Source: Tetrapisispora phaffii CBS 4417 (Eukaryota; Ascomycota; Saccharomycetes; Saccharomycetales; Saccharomycetaceae). From it: a stretch of 64,000 nucleotides of DNA. Where the stretch lies: NCBI RefSeq assembly GCF_000236905.1, contig NC_016524.1:372001-436000 (forward strand). Reading direction: 5' to 3'. The notes under the pieces were generated by a model that saw nothing but the letters and a program-made list of their open reading frames with translations, ran no database searches and had not been told where the DNA came from. Every line of letters starts with the position of its first letter. The stretch's first letter is position 1. Shown here piece by piece: positions 50,306 to 60,928 of this stretch. The translations under genes were made by a program, and so were the position numbers.

Positions 50306-51046
50306 ATGTCAGATAGTAGTAAAGAAGATATTCCGATAATAATAAATGGTAAACCATATCCGGACATAGTTAAGAATCCTCTTAATGAAATTGCATTGAC
50401 CTCATATATTCTAGGAGCATTATTTGGTATTTCACTAGGGTTAATTCCTTTTGTTTCATTCAGAGCATTCAATTTATATCTAATGGCCCTATCGACTTTT
50501 CATTTCTTAGAGTTTTACATTACTGCTAAATACAATCGAGGCAAGGTCCACAGTGAGTCCTTTTTAATTAACAATGGTGTTGAATATATTTCAGCTCATC
50601 TTGTTGCAATTTGTGAATGTTCAATCGAAAGAGTATTTTTTAATAGTGCAAAGAGAAGCGATTCATCATTTATAAATTCAATTATATTCATAGTGGGCCT
50701 TTGTCTTGTTATCATTGGCCAAGTTATTAGATCATTAGCTATGTATACTGCTGGGCAATCATTTTCTCATATAGTAAAAACGTCAAAAATTGAAGATCAT
50801 GATCTAGTTACCGATGGAATTTACTCGTTTTTCAGGCATCCAAGTTATTTTGGATTTTTCTGGTGGGCAATTGGAACTCAAATGATGCTATTAAACCCGA
50901 TTTCTTTTGTGTTATTTTCATTCGTATTATGGAGATTCTTCAGTAAAAGAATCAATTATGAAGAGAAATATCTGGTTGAATTTTTTGGTAAGAAGTATCT
51001 AGATTACAAAAAGACTGTCCCAGTAAGAATTCCATTCATTAATTAA
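50306..51046 (+). CDS. STE14: Isoprenylcysteine carboxyl methyltransferase
   Basis: A 246-residue polytopic ER membrane enzyme (S. cerevisiae Ste14 is 239). It methylates the C-terminal prenylcysteine of CaaX proteins, including a-factor and Ras, using S-adenosylmethionine. About six hydrophobic segments are visible. The C-terminal ICMT signature is complete: GIYSFFRHPSYFGFFWWAIG, then the KRINYEEKYLVEFFGKKYLDYKK block that binds cofactor. SIZ1 is the next gene, convergent, exactly as in S. cerevisiae (YDR409W-YDR410C). Confidence 0.97.
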   Translation: MSDSSKEDIPIIINGKPYPDIVKNPLNEIALTSYILGALFGISLGLIPFVSFRAFNLYLMALSTFHFLEFYITAKYNRGKVHSESFLINNGVEYISAHLVAICECSIERVFFNSAKRSDSSFINSIIFIVGLCLVIIGQVIRSLAMYTAGQSFSHIVKTSKIEDHDLVTDGIYSFFRHPSYFGFFWWAIGTQMMLLNPISFVLFSFVLWRFFSKRINYEEKYLVEFFGKKYLDYKKTVPVRIPFIN

Positions 51047-51270
51047 GATTTCAAATAAAAATAGTACAATAACAGTTTATAGTATATAATATATAATATA
51101 TATGGATTATAATATTGCAATCTATAAAAACAAAGGTGTTTTCCGTGTTTGTGTACATATCAAACTTTATAAATGTAAACATATTTGTTAATATTCTATG
51201 CATTATCTACAATATCATAATCTTCTGCTAATTTTAAGGACCATAAACCAATCAATAAATTAAAAGTGAT

Positions 51271-53634
51271 CTAATCTGATGTTAAATCTATTATATCCAT
51301 ACGGCTGCTTTCAACAGGATTAGTAGGCGTACTACTGATGTTATTATTTAAATTAAATGCAGGATTCGAATTTGGTATATTATTATGCATATGATTGTTA
51401 GGAATCGTCGTTCTAGCTATGCGTGGTGCTCCTTCACTTAAAGTCACTCCTGAATTATTGTGCATCTGTCTCTTTTGTGGAAGTCTATTTAAGTAAGGTT
51501 TCTTCGGTATGAAAGGGGATACGTTTGAACTTTTGTGACGACCTGGAACAGCTGTATTTCCTAGATATCCTTTAGACTGTCCTGAACATTCATTCTGTGC
51601 ATCAGTCACGGTTCCTGTTACATTACCAAGCTCCGGCGACGCATCAGAATTTTCAGGTCCTTGATTAATTGGTTCAAAAAGTTGCTCCGAGTTTCCAGAT
51701 ATTCCTAATATGTTGCTGTTATTAGACCCATTAGAAAGTGAAAGCATCTGGGTATTATTTCCGGTAGGATGATCAATCCACAAGTTAGTATTCATTTCAG
51801 CAGTTCTATTCTCTGTATAATTTTGAGGATTTTCGTTAGCATTGTTATGGGGAGATTCGCCATTCGGAGTACCTAAAGACACGGACATAATATCAACATC
51901 ATTCAAAGTCCCAATTCCTAAAATCGAAGTTCCATTTTGTCCTGATTCTGTGGTAGAAAGTGCATTACGTTGAGACAATTGATCTATATTTGTTGTAGGT
52001 AATACTGTCGAAGAGGTAGTACTTAGTTCATTACTATTTGACCCATTATTCTGATTATTATTACCATTGGATTCTTCTCTAGATAGTTGTAAAATAGGCT
52101 CTCTACTGCTATTGATGGAGTTTAATGCGTGATTATTTGGTGGTTGTACCTGAGTTGCAGTTATTTCATTATTTTCTTCATCGACATGATGAGCTAATGC
52201 TATATCATCCTCTTCTTCACTATCCAAAGATATTATGACTTGTTCAGAGTGACCATGTGGTATTGTTGAAGAGTTGTTAATTTGATCTTGTTTCGGTATG
52301 GCCAAAGTTGAATCTTCTTTTTTTATTGCTAAATTATTACTCATATGATTTACAGGTTTTGTTTCCAATTTCCCAGCACTAGGTACTTTTTCACCATCTT
52401 CATTCAACGGCACCCAAGAACCATCGACAGCAAGTTCTATTTGTTCAATATCATCACCCGTGGATCGTAGAATTTCCTCAACAAATTCACAAATAGCCAT
52501 TGTGCCAACTTTCAGTGGAAGCTGGCATACAGGGCATTGCCATGTGGGCAGCTGCTTTTGGGAATGAAAATACCATAGTGCATCGAAACACTGTAAATGT
52601 TGACAGTTGATACCCTTTGCTGGATACTTCATTCGTGTATATGAAATTGGGCATTGTAGACTCATTACTGTGGACGTAGTTATTAAATCATCATCTTCCT
52701 CGTCATTTAAAGTTTTTTTAATATACTGCAATGTAGCTGTTCTTAAAATCTTGGGATTCTTTATAATATTTTGCAGTAACTCCTCTGGTGTAACATTTTC
52801 AACAATATAGCAATATACTGAATATTCATTCGCTGTGAATGCATGTACAATTTCTAGCACATTAACCTGGGAAGGTGGATACGTATATGGCGTCAAATTG
52901 GCTGGTTTTCCTGTCCCCGGTTTGCTCTTTAATCCTATAACATTGTCTTTTATTTGTATATTATTAAATTTTATTTCGTTTGGGTGGGGAAATTGTATTG
53001 GTTCATTTGATCTTTGACCAGATGCATTCAAGATACCACTGAATAAATATAGTTTATATTTCTCTTTATCAGATTGCAACAGCCTCCATTCTGAGTCAGT
53101 GAATCGGAACGATGTTGTACAAACACCTCTTCCAGTGGTTTTTTTTATTAGACCAACGGAATGAGGTATCAATTTTAGTACTTTGTAAAATGGTGATTCT
53201 TTGAAATGCAAAATAATAGTTTGTTTTGTATATTTGTTAACCTTTGCATGGTGTGTATTTGTAGAATTCACTGTTTGGGGGTTATTATGTGTGATTGCTG
53301 GAACTCTGGAGACAGAAGCTGGTTGATTTCGATCTGTTAATCGGCCCGTCTTAATTGCAGTCCAGAGAACTTCATAATCAGGTGGGTCTATCACACCATT
53401 TTGTGCTTGTTTAATTAATTCTTTTATTGTTTTTGGTCTCCATGGATCAATGTGTCCCATAGTTAGAGATTTTTTCAGGAAAACTTTAATCCTATCTTGA
53501 AGAAGAGCTTTACGTCCAGTAACAGGTAATTTGGCTGCTTTGCATACAAACTTCAATTCATAAACTCTTAAATCTTCCAGCATATCTAGAACCTGGTTCA
53601 TCTCTCCTTGTAAGCCCCCTCCACCTGTGCTCAT
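51271..53634 (-). CDS. SIZ1: SUMO E3 ligase of the Siz/PIAS family
   Basis: A 787-residue protein (S. cerevisiae Siz1 is about 904). Siz1 promotes Smt3 (SUMO) attachment to septins, PCNA and other targets. Domains in order: SAP (about 17-52, DLRVYELKFVCKAAKLPVTG), PINIT (about 120-280), and SP-RING (326-375). The SP-RING zinc ligands appear as C328, C344, H346, C349, C367 and C370. A SUMO-interacting motif follows (VIISLDSEEEDD). The rest is a long Asn/Ser-rich disordered tail that ends in a second SIM-like MDIIDLTSD. The start is the ATG at 53634 (MSTGGGGLQG); further upstream in frame there is only a TTG. Siz2/Nfi1 is the ohnolog in S. cerevisiae (YOR156C, next to PUP1), and since PUP1 is also the neighbour here the gene stands for both. 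Confidence 0.93.
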   Translation of the reverse strand: MSTGGGGLQGEMNQVLDMLEDLRVYELKFVCKAAKLPVTGRKALLQDRIKVFLKKSLTMGHIDPWRPKTIKELIKQAQNGVIDPPDYEVLWTAIKTGRLTDRNQPASVSRVPAITHNNPQTVNSTNTHHAKVNKYTKQTIILHFKESPFYKVLKLIPHSVGLIKKTTGRGVCTTSFRFTDSEWRLLQSDKEKYKLYLFSGILNASGQRSNEPIQFPHPNEIKFNNIQIKDNVIGLKSKPGTGKPANLTPYTYPPSQVNVLEIVHAFTANEYSVYCYIVENVTPEELLQNIIKNPKILRTATLQYIKKTLNDEEDDDLITTSTVMSLQCPISYTRMKYPAKGINCQHLQCFDALWYFHSQKQLPTWQCPVCQLPLKVGTMAICEFVEEILRSTGDDIEQIELAVDGSWVPLNEDGEKVPSAGKLETKPVNHMSNNLAIKKEDSTLAIPKQDQINNSSTIPHGHSEQVIISLDSEEEDDIALAHHVDEENNEITATQVQPPNNHALNSINSSREPILQLSREESNGNNNQNNGSNSNELSTTSSTVLPTTNIDQLSQRNALSTTESGQNGTSILGIGTLNDVDIMSVSLGTPNGESPHNNANENPQNYTENRTAEMNTNLWIDHPTGNNTQMLSLSNGSNNSNILGISGNSEQLFEPINQGPENSDASPELGNVTGTVTDAQNECSGQSKGYLGNTAVPGRHKSSNVSPFIPKKPYLNRLPQKRQMHNNSGVTLSEGAPRIARTTIPNNHMHNNIPNSNPAFNLNNNISSTPTNPVESSRMDIIDLTSD

Positions 53635-54184
53635 TTTGAAATAATGACAATATGTGTTTATTCTTTGCTTCCTTATGAAACAAAGTATATAAATTACCAA
53701 CAAAGCGTTTGGTGCTTCTTATATATATGAGATGTATTTTCAAAACGATTTCTAATTAAATAACATGTAAATCTATAAGAAAATACTGTACTTAAAATAT
53801 GTGTTTAATTAAATCATCACAATTTCTATGTACGTATTTGAATAACTAAAACTTTATCATTAATCAATCTTTTTGATCTTTCCATTTACCTTCTTATTTT
53901 TTATTTGCTACTTAACGTATTACATTTTCGCCTTTAAAAGTATACTTAAGCAAGGGCATCCAGTGTAAATTAGAAAATTGAAGGTCATCTAGAGAAATGA
54001 TTTAATGAATTTTATGCTTCTTTAACTATTTTATTACACTAGGTTTATAAAAAAGATGTACAATACGCATATTGTGTATTGGTTTAATTTTCTTATTAAA
54101 ATTAATGTTAAGTTTATTATATACTTAAAACTATCCTTTTACCATGATTTTAAAAGATTGGGTGTTGTCAATTTTTTTACTTAT
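53635..54184. other. Intergenic SIZ1-PUP1
   Basis: This 550-bp AT-rich interval holds the SIZ1 promoter and the PUP1 3' end. No other feature is seen. Confidence 0.5.
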
Positions 54185-54970
54185 TTAAGACGTTACGTCA
54201 ACAACTTCTTCGTTTATGTCGCAAATATTCACTATACTTTCTTTCAATACGGCTGTAGTTCCTCTAGCAAATTTATAGCTCTTTTGCTTTGGTTCTCTGA
54301 CATTTGGTGTTATATAGTTTCTCAAATATTCAGCGTCCTTTCCGACTTCCATTACACAAAGATCAACGTTAGAACCAGAACCTAAATCGTTCCATATACC
54401 TGCAAGGATAGCTTCAGATGCTAATTTGATTGCATCTTCTTTACTTAAATCCTGTTTCCATTGAGATTCTAAAACAGCCATGGCTGCTAAAGAACCAGAC
54501 CCTAAAGTGTGATAATAACCAACATCGGTAGAACCATGTGCATGTATAGAGAATAAATGGGCACCAGTAGGATCGACACCAGCGACGATCAAATAAGCCC
54601 CAATATGACCTTGATATTTGAATAAATGTTGTTTTAACATTTGAAGAGCAGACACCACACGAGGAGCTCTTTCTGTATATAAGGAATGCAATTCAATATT
54701 AGAACCAATCAATTGTGTAACTGCTTCTGTATCAGCAGCGGTACCTGCACCAGCACACCATATACGTGGAGCAATACGATGTAATTTAGCACAATTTTTA
54801 TCAGCCACGATAGGACCTTGAGTAGATCTTGTATCAGCAGCAATCACAACACCACCTTTAAACTTGACACCAACAATGGTGGTACCTGTCGAAGTAGCTT
54901 TAGGTTGAGCATACGATTTGGAAGCCAAGAAAGTATTTCTTTGGTAATTATCGAAAGATAAGCCACTCAT
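54185..54970 (-). CDS. PUP1: 20S proteasome beta-2 subunit (trypsin-like)
   Basis: A protein of 261 residues, the same as S. cerevisiae Pup1. It is an N-terminal nucleophile hydrolase made as a proprotein: the 29-residue propeptide ends ATSTG, and autocleavage exposes the catalytic Thr30 of TTIVGVKF. Further active-site features include the Asp of AADTRSTQGP and the lysine of DKNCAKLHRI. The C-terminal arm (KESIVNICDINEEVVDV) wraps the neighbouring beta subunit. A PACE element for the proteasome regulator Rpn4 lies about 300 bp upstream. Confidence 0.98.
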   Translation of the reverse strand: MSGLSFDNYQRNTFLASKSYAQPKATSTGTTIVGVKFKGGVVIAADTRSTQGPIVADKNCAKLHRIAPRIWCAGAGTAADTEAVTQLIGSNIELHSLYTERAPRVVSALQMLKQHLFKYQGHIGAYLIVAGVDPTGAHLFSIHAHGSTDVGYYHTLGSGSLAAMAVLESQWKQDLSKEDAIKLASEAILAGIWNDLGSGSNVDLCVMEVGKDAEYLRNYITPNVREPKQKSYKFARGTTAVLKESIVNICDINEEVVDVTS

Positions 54971-55270
54971 AGTTCAAAATATTTATGTGAATAAACTTGT
55001 ATATCTATAATATTGATTATACGTTCCAAAATAAACAATCAATTATTCCAAAAAAATGTTAAACGGATGGAAGACTAATTCACTTGATGCAATTATTCTC
55101 TTAGATATATTAATAGATAATATTAATCGCTACCTATTCAAGCAAAAAAAATATATGGTATTATGAAGGTAATGGCCTCTTGTGTTTGAGTATACTGATA
55201 TGATATTTTGAATAATCTTACTTTATATGCTCTTAACGTCAACTGCTTTAATTGAAGTTACTATTGAAAG

Positions 55271-55279
55271 GGTGGCAAA
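55271..55279 (+). promoter_or_regulatory. PACE element (Rpn4 site) of PUP1
   Basis: GGTGGCAAA is the exact proteasome-associated control element bound by Rpn4. It lies 301 bp upstream of the PUP1 ATG, on the opposite strand, and PACE works in either orientation. Its presence in front of a proteasome gene makes a chance match unlikely. Confidence 0.75.
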
Positions 55280-55657
55280 TAACTTACTTTTTTATATATT
55301 CACAAATTCAAAATCATAAAGAGTTTAAAAAAGCATCTTGTCATACCATACGAGCATTATGCCGCCGAGGTCTGAGGGTCCATAAACTATATAAAGAAGT
55401 TAGACATGTACAATCCATTACTAGTTATTTTATATCTACTTTATTTTATTAATTGTTATTTAATAATCGGTGGTTGATGTTTCAATATATCACAAATAGC
55501 CTTTAGGAATATATGTAGGGGTTAGTAAAGGGCAATGCGGGGATCTTGGTTGAATCTGTCCCCATTATGTAATTTGAAAGAAACTAACAATTAGACAGTG
55601 AGAAAGGGGTGCTAAATTTGGTTATTATTTGAATTTGCAAAAGAATTAGAACTATAA

Positions 55658-56032
55658 TTGATATGGTGTGTTCCCGGTGACGTACCCTTTAGAAATAAGG
55701 AATACGGGTTTAGAAAGGAATTGAAATATGATGGCTCAGCTTTAATTGATTTTAGTCACTGGGGAGGCGGTCAAAAAAAGTTTCAACTGTTTAATAGTAT
55801 TATTGCCACCACTCGGCATTTGTAGCTTTGGTAAAGTAGGTAGTATAAAATTAATAGTTTGGTGGAGATGTCACTACCTATTTGCTTTATTATGCGATAA
55901 TCTGAATATCCGGGTGATGTTGACGCTTTGCAGTACAATTTTCCGCCTTTCAAGGTTTTGATGGAGCGGTTAACTTTAGTACATGAGTATAGAGAGATGC
56001 ACTATTTCCACATGAAAAATAGTAACTATTAA
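55658..56032 (+). pseudogene. Possible coding relic, unidentified
   Basis: In one plus-strand frame two stop-free stretches (55658-55825, 55 codons, and 55901-56032, 43 codons) are separated by 75 bp with several stops. They read like protein, for example ELKYDGSALIDFSHWGGG and PPFKVLMERLTLVHEYRE, and neither has a plausible start. I do not recognise the family. It does not look like ADE8 or PET123, the genes expected here. Chance open frames of this size are possible in a 1.3-kb spacer. Confidence 0.2.
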
Positions 56033-56294
56033 ATTATTAGTTGATCTCAAAGATGTGTATTTTTAAGATAAAAGTTTACTAATTATCTTACAATTTCCAT
56101 TACAATAAACAAATAGAGCGAAAATACTAAGAGGTCACAATTTAAGGATTACATTATTGGTCATTCATAATTGCTCAGAGGCACAAAAGGGCTAATCATA
56201 AACAATTGGCACGCAAAATAATTCACTAGTATCACATTGATCTCGAATTATATATCAATCAATAGAGACCCGATAAAAACAACTATTTATACAT

Positions 56295-59200
56295 ATGAAC
56301 AATTTTGGTACTTATTCGGGATTTGTGGACCCAGCAAAAGTACATGTATTGGTTGTCCCAATCGGAAATTGGGAGAGAGAAGACTTTAAATCTTCAATTG
56401 ATATCATGAAAAAATATAATGAATTACGATTATTAGATATATCACCAATTGATAGCTTACTATTTACACCACAAGGCTTCCCTAACGGACGAATATTTTT
56501 GAATTATAAAACCTCGACTTTCACTAATGAAGCTGATTTATTTTTATATGATTTTGAACCATTTAGAAAAATATTTATTGTAATTGGTTTAGTTAATGAT
56601 GATAGTGATCCTTTAGATAATTACAAAAAATTAAAAGAGCTATACCCAGACATCATATCACATAATTTAATGTATACAAATACGGATCGTACAGATCTCA
56701 AAGAAACTTTAGTAGGTGACAAAAAGAATGATGAAGATATTGGATCAAAATTGTTTTTATGCAATCTAGCCAACAATGTTGAACATAATAATAATATTCA
56801 AACTGTTATATGTGATATTGCAAAAAATTTCTTAAAATCACTAGATCATTATTATTCATCTTATAAGCATGTCACCCTACGATCTCCTGGTGCAATTGGT
56901 GGTAGTAAAATTCTAAAGACTACGTTGTCACCATCTCTTTTGAATTCAGGGACTTCAAAATCATCACAAACATCAAAAGCAAGTTCACATTCAAAACGGT
57001 TATCCACATTTGAAATGACAAGTAATATTAAACGGTCAGCATCATTGCAGCTTGCTAGATCATTGGCAACATCTGATAATAAAGCACAGCAGAAATCTCA
57101 AGGCAGACAACTAAAAATTTTGGGAAACTTTCAGCTTTTATCCGGAAGATATTCAGATGCATTGAATAGTTTTACAGAAGCAATTATATTACTCCATGTC
57201 GTCCGTGATTATCTGTGGTTAGGTTCTGCCCTAGATGGAATTGCTATCTGCTTCTTGCTATTGAAATATTTAGATATTTCATTCAAAATTCCATCTGTTA
57301 TAACAGAGTTGTGTCCAATTGAAAAACTTGAACCTACTAATGAAAGTGTAACTAACCTTTTAAGGAAAAGTACATCGAGCCAATCAAACGTGTTATCCCC
57401 AAGAAACTCGATCAATTCCAGTGTACCTCCATTGGAAATTTTAAATTCAGAGATAATATTACCGTACTTAATAAAATCAATTTCTGACAAAGCATTATAT
57501 TATTATGATTCTTCGCTAGCTCATAATAGTGAGTATGTACCTCAAAATGTTTATTGTGAATTATTATTAAAGACGACAACTTTTATGGTTGTATGCAAAA
57601 ATGATATTGAGATCTCAAAATTCTCTATGAAAAAAATAATAAATTACAATTATTCAGAAATAGGTATTATAGACAGAACTTCTGAGAAAATAGTTTTTGC
57701 AAATGAAGAAATTTATTATTTTATATCTAATATATTTGAATTACAAGTAAAAGACATGGAGATGTATTCCCAAAAAGATATTTACTTTACATTGGCAGAA
57801 ATTTATGGTGCATTGGGGTACTATAAGAAGAAAACCTTTGTCTTGAGATTATTATTGGTAGCATTAGCTGCCACTTCTGATAAAGGTATATGGCAACCAT
57901 CTTATCATGCTTTACTTTTAAAAATGGTTGATTTGTATAATATATCTAGCATTAACCCTGAGTCTTCAATAGTAGATGCCTCAAAAACAACATGGGTTAC
58001 TTTCCAAAAAAAGGCATTGATATTGTTGATAAAAGTAGCAGACAAAGTTCATGATAAAGAATGTCTAGCAACGTTTTCATTACTTTTATTCACGAGATTT
58101 TCTCATTTAATGACCCAAAATGAACAAAAAATGCACTTATTAACTTACATTCAACCATTAGTTACAAATAGTTATATTTCAAATTATTGGGACCCATTTT
58201 TACTCAGAGATCTTACACTAGAGATTGATAATAATGCAAGTGCTGAAGTTGAACAAAGACTTCTTTCTCTGAAAGATAATGTTATGTCCTCTGAATTAGC
58301 CGAACTCTCTCTTTCAAATGGTGACCTAGAAGAAAAGAAGGTATTTAATCCTTTCAAAATAAGAACACTATCAAATCTGACATCAACTTCTGAAGTAAAA
58401 GTACAAAAACCAAAAATTGCTCAAGTAGGTGATAATGCGTTTCTGAAGGTTAAACTACAAAATCCATTTAAATTTGAAGTGTATGTTACTAGTTTTGAAA
58501 TGAAAGAAGAAACAAAGAAATATATTAAATTAGACAATGATTCTGTTGATGCTAATCATCCATTGATTATTCAACCAGAATCTTTTATTGAAATAAGTTT
58601 TCCTGTATCTTTCATCAGTCAGACTTCATCCCACAATCTAGTCATAGATTCTCTTTTAATCTCTGTTTTTGATATGAAACCAACTCCGTTTAATGTTATT
58701 AAAAAGGACTCGCAATTACACTGCAAGGAAGATAATTCTAATTCCATCAGAGGTTGCAAGTCTAGTTTCGAAGTTCAAATTTTACCTGAATTACCTGAAC
58801 TAGAAATTAAAAAGACAAGTAAAATGATAAATAATCAATGGATGATACTTGAAGGTTCGTCTGATTTTTTTAAACTAGAAATTGGAAATAGATCTCTACG
58901 TTCGAATATCGATTATATATCGTTAAGCTATCGCACCAATATAGAAGCATCGATAAAAAGCAATTATTGGAAGAATATGAAGAAAGATGACTTATTTGAT
59001 TATGAAACTAGGCTAGAGTGGTTGAAAAATGATCTAATTAAATTTTATTACTACCCAGCAAGTTTGTTAGCAAACGAAAAATCTGAAATTAAATTTGAGG
59101 TAAATTCAGGCCTAGAATTTCTAGAATTTCTTAAGTTTGATATAGATATTGAGTATGGTATGAAATCAGATGATGGACAGTGGCTATATATCAAAACCAT

Positions 59201-60125
59201 ATCCATTCCACATCAATTAACAATTAAGAAATCGATTGAAATTCCCGGAATAGATATGATGCAATTAACAGACACATTCAGCGATGCAACATATACCGTA
59301 GATTGGATTTCATACATCAATGAACAACTGAAACGAGATCGTACATCAAAAATTACTGACTATATAATACTATTACTAGATGTTAGAAATTCCTGGGTCG
59401 ATGCAGCAGAAGTAAATTTTTCATTTGAATCATATTCTAGTACGCCATTCATAATTGAATCCGGTCATACCTCAAGGGTGATAATTCCAATCAAGAAGTT
59501 AGGTGTAAAGAAACACTTGTTTTCAAATAAACCAGTTCCTAAAGTTCACAAATGGCGCCAATTTATTCAAACAGGCATGACTGAAGACGAAAAGATTAGG
59601 ATGAGAGAAAAGTTTTGGTGTAGGGAATATATATTAGAAAACTTAAAATGTGATTGGGTATTACAAAATGGAACATATTCCGGTGATGTCAAATTTAGAC
59701 CATATATTGAGAAGTTTAGCGACTCATTCATGAGCCTCTTTTACAATGAATCGTTAGAATATAATATTGACATGAGCATAGATACCAAAGATATTAATAA
59801 CATGACGGCTGGGCAGCCATTTGATTTGATTGTTCTACTAAAGCGATCTAAATTCTCACAAAACGATAGTCAAGAGTCTTTCCGAATGAATTACATGATC
59901 TATGATATCAATGGCAATAGACACACTCTTGTGGCGGACAATAGAATTCTATCTAATGGAAATATGTATACAATTTTCCATATTATAAATTCACTTGAAT
60001 GTAAGTTGAATTTTATACCGATTGAGTCTGGTAAATATTTAATTGAGGTAAATCTATGTCCATCAGAAACGAGTGATCAGAATATAAAATTAGCATCTCA
60101 ATCGATTTCTTTTGAAATCAAATAG
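56295..60125 (+). CDS. TRS120: TRAPPII complex subunit Trs120
   Basis: A 1,276-residue protein (S. cerevisiae Trs120 is 1,289). Trs120 with Trs130 and Trs65 turns the TRAPP core into TRAPPII, the exchange factor for the Rab GTPases Ypt31/32 at the late Golgi. The N-terminus MNNFGTYSGFVDPAKVHVLV and the following VPIGNWEREDF are characteristic of the Trs120/TRAPPC9 family. A TPR-like helical part spans about 260-640. The C-terminal half is beta-rich, as expected for Ig-like domains (for example PFKFEVYVTSFEMKEETKKY). A Ser/Lys-rich linker lies at about 205-255. No frame breaks are seen. Confidence 0.95.
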   Translation: MNNFGTYSGFVDPAKVHVLVVPIGNWEREDFKSSIDIMKKYNELRLLDISPIDSLLFTPQGFPNGRIFLNYKTSTFTNEADLFLYDFEPFRKIFIVIGLVNDDSDPLDNYKKLKELYPDIISHNLMYTNTDRTDLKETLVGDKKNDEDIGSKLFLCNLANNVEHNNNIQTVICDIAKNFLKSLDHYYSSYKHVTLRSPGAIGGSKILKTTLSPSLLNSGTSKSSQTSKASSHSKRLSTFEMTSNIKRSASLQLARSLATSDNKAQQKSQGRQLKILGNFQLLSGRYSDALNSFTEAIILLHVVRDYLWLGSALDGIAICFLLLKYLDISFKIPSVITELCPIEKLEPTNESVTNLLRKSTSSQSNVLSPRNSINSSVPPLEILNSEIILPYLIKSISDKALYYYDSSLAHNSEYVPQNVYCELLLKTTTFMVVCKNDIEISKFSMKKIINYNYSEIGIIDRTSEKIVFANEEIYYFISNIFELQVKDMEMYSQKDIYFTLAEIYGALGYYKKKTFVLRLLLVALAATSDKGIWQPSYHALLLKMVDLYNISSINPESSIVDASKTTWVTFQKKALILLIKVADKVHDKECLATFSLLLFTRFSHLMTQNEQKMHLLTYIQPLVTNSYISNYWDPFLLRDLTLEIDNNASAEVEQRLLSLKDNVMSSELAELSLSNGDLEEKKVFNPFKIRTLSNLTSTSEVKVQKPKIAQVGDNAFLKVKLQNPFKFEVYVTSFEMKEETKKYIKLDNDSVDANHPLIIQPESFIEISFPVSFISQTSSHNLVIDSLLISVFDMKPTPFNVIKKDSQLHCKEDNSNSIRGCKSSFEVQILPELPELEIKKTSKMINNQWMILEGSSDFFKLEIGNRSLRSNIDYISLSYRTNIEASIKSNYWKNMKKDDLFDYETRLEWLKNDLIKFYYYPASLLANEKSEIKFEVNSGLEFLEFLKFDIDIEYGMKSDDGQWLYIKTISIPHQLTIKKSIEIPGIDMMQLTDTFSDATYTVDWISYINEQLKRDRTSKITDYIILLLDVRNSWVDAAEVNFSFESYSSTPFIIESGHTSRVIIPIKKLGVKKHLFSNKPVPKVHKWRQFIQTGMTEDEKIRMREKFWCREYILENLKCDWVLQNGTYSGDVKFRPYIEKFSDSFMSLFYNESLEYNIDMSIDTKDINNMTAGQPFDLIVLLKRSKFSQNDSQESFRMNYMIYDINGNRHTLVADNRILSNGNMYTIFHIINSLECKLNFIPIESGKYLIEVNLCPSETSDQNIKLASQSISFEIK

Positions 60126-60293
60126 ATCATTAAATATAAACGCATATATATGTTTTAAAAGCGCGAATAAAGTAGGCAATAATTTGTCCGTAAATGCAAT
60201 GTTATGTATCCTAATACAAATATATTTAAATTCTTAAATACTTATTTTCTACTGCACTTGATAAATTTATCAATATCCAAATGCATTAATTAA

Positions 60294-60578
60294 TTAATTT
60301 TCATCGACTGTCGTTATTAAAGTAATGTTGTCGCCCTTTAAAAGTATTCTTCCAAGTTTTTTTCCATCAGTTACCCTTTCAATCCCAGTCTCAGCATCAA
60401 CTGGTATTTCAATTGCGTTGTCTATCACTACGTTCATAAACTCATCAAAACCAGCAACTTTCCCTCTAATTCTAAATCCTACTTGTTCATATAACCAAAA
60501 CGATACTAAAGTTTGTTGCTGTAAAAAATTAAAAACACTGTTGATTGGAGGTATAACGGCTTTCGATCTTTCAAACAT
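60294..60578 (-). CDS. SME1: Spliceosomal Sm protein E
   Basis: A protein of 94 residues, the same as S. cerevisiae Sme1. It is one of seven Sm ring proteins that bind the Sm site of U1, U2, U4 and U5 snRNAs. The N-terminal helix (AVIPPINSVFNFLQQQ) is followed by Sm1 (LVSFWLYEQVGFRIRGKVAG, FDEFMNVVIDNA) and Sm2 (LGRILLKGDNITLITTVDEN) with the family's RxLLKGDNI. It is convergent with TRS120 (168 bp apart) and divergent from MTR10, matching YOR159C-YOR160W. Confidence 0.97.
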   Translation of the reverse strand: MFERSKAVIPPINSVFNFLQQQTLVSFWLYEQVGFRIRGKVAGFDEFMNVVIDNAIEIPVDAETGIERVTDGKKLGRILLKGDNITLITTVDEN

Positions 60579-60928
60579 AATATTATAGTTATGGCGCCTT
60601 AAGATTGTTTTTTGTGTATTTTATTGGTATGTAATTGATGATTGTGGTAATCTACCCTTTCATAGGGATATTATGCTTATTCTAAATAAAACTTTTCAAT
60701 TCTAAAATTTTACAGTTTCTTAAATCATCGCTTTTTAAGTTCCTATAAAAAAAATATTGAAAAAAATAACAAAATAAAAAAAATTGTAACATATAAATAT
60801 TAAATTTATTATACAATCATTGTTTATAATATCAAGTAACTGGCCAATAGATCATATCATATCACCAATACTTTAGATTTTATTTACTGCTTAGGTTTAG
60901 CAAATAGAGGGAGTGTACTATTCGTGTC
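60579..60928. other. Divergent SME1-MTR10 promoter
   Basis: This 350-bp shared promoter contains several poly-A tracts (around 60740-60790) typical of nucleosome-free yeast promoters. No other element is seen. Confidence 0.5.

Larger units (their letters stand above)
54971..56294. other. Long divergent intergenic PUP1-TRS120
   Basis: This 1,324-bp interval is where PET123 and ADE8 would be expected from the two S. cerevisiae contexts; neither is found. It contains a PACE element (listed), two AGGGG cores (55517-55521, 55605-55609) and a stretch at 55658-56032 that looks like broken coding sequence. I could not identify a protein. Confidence 0.5.
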
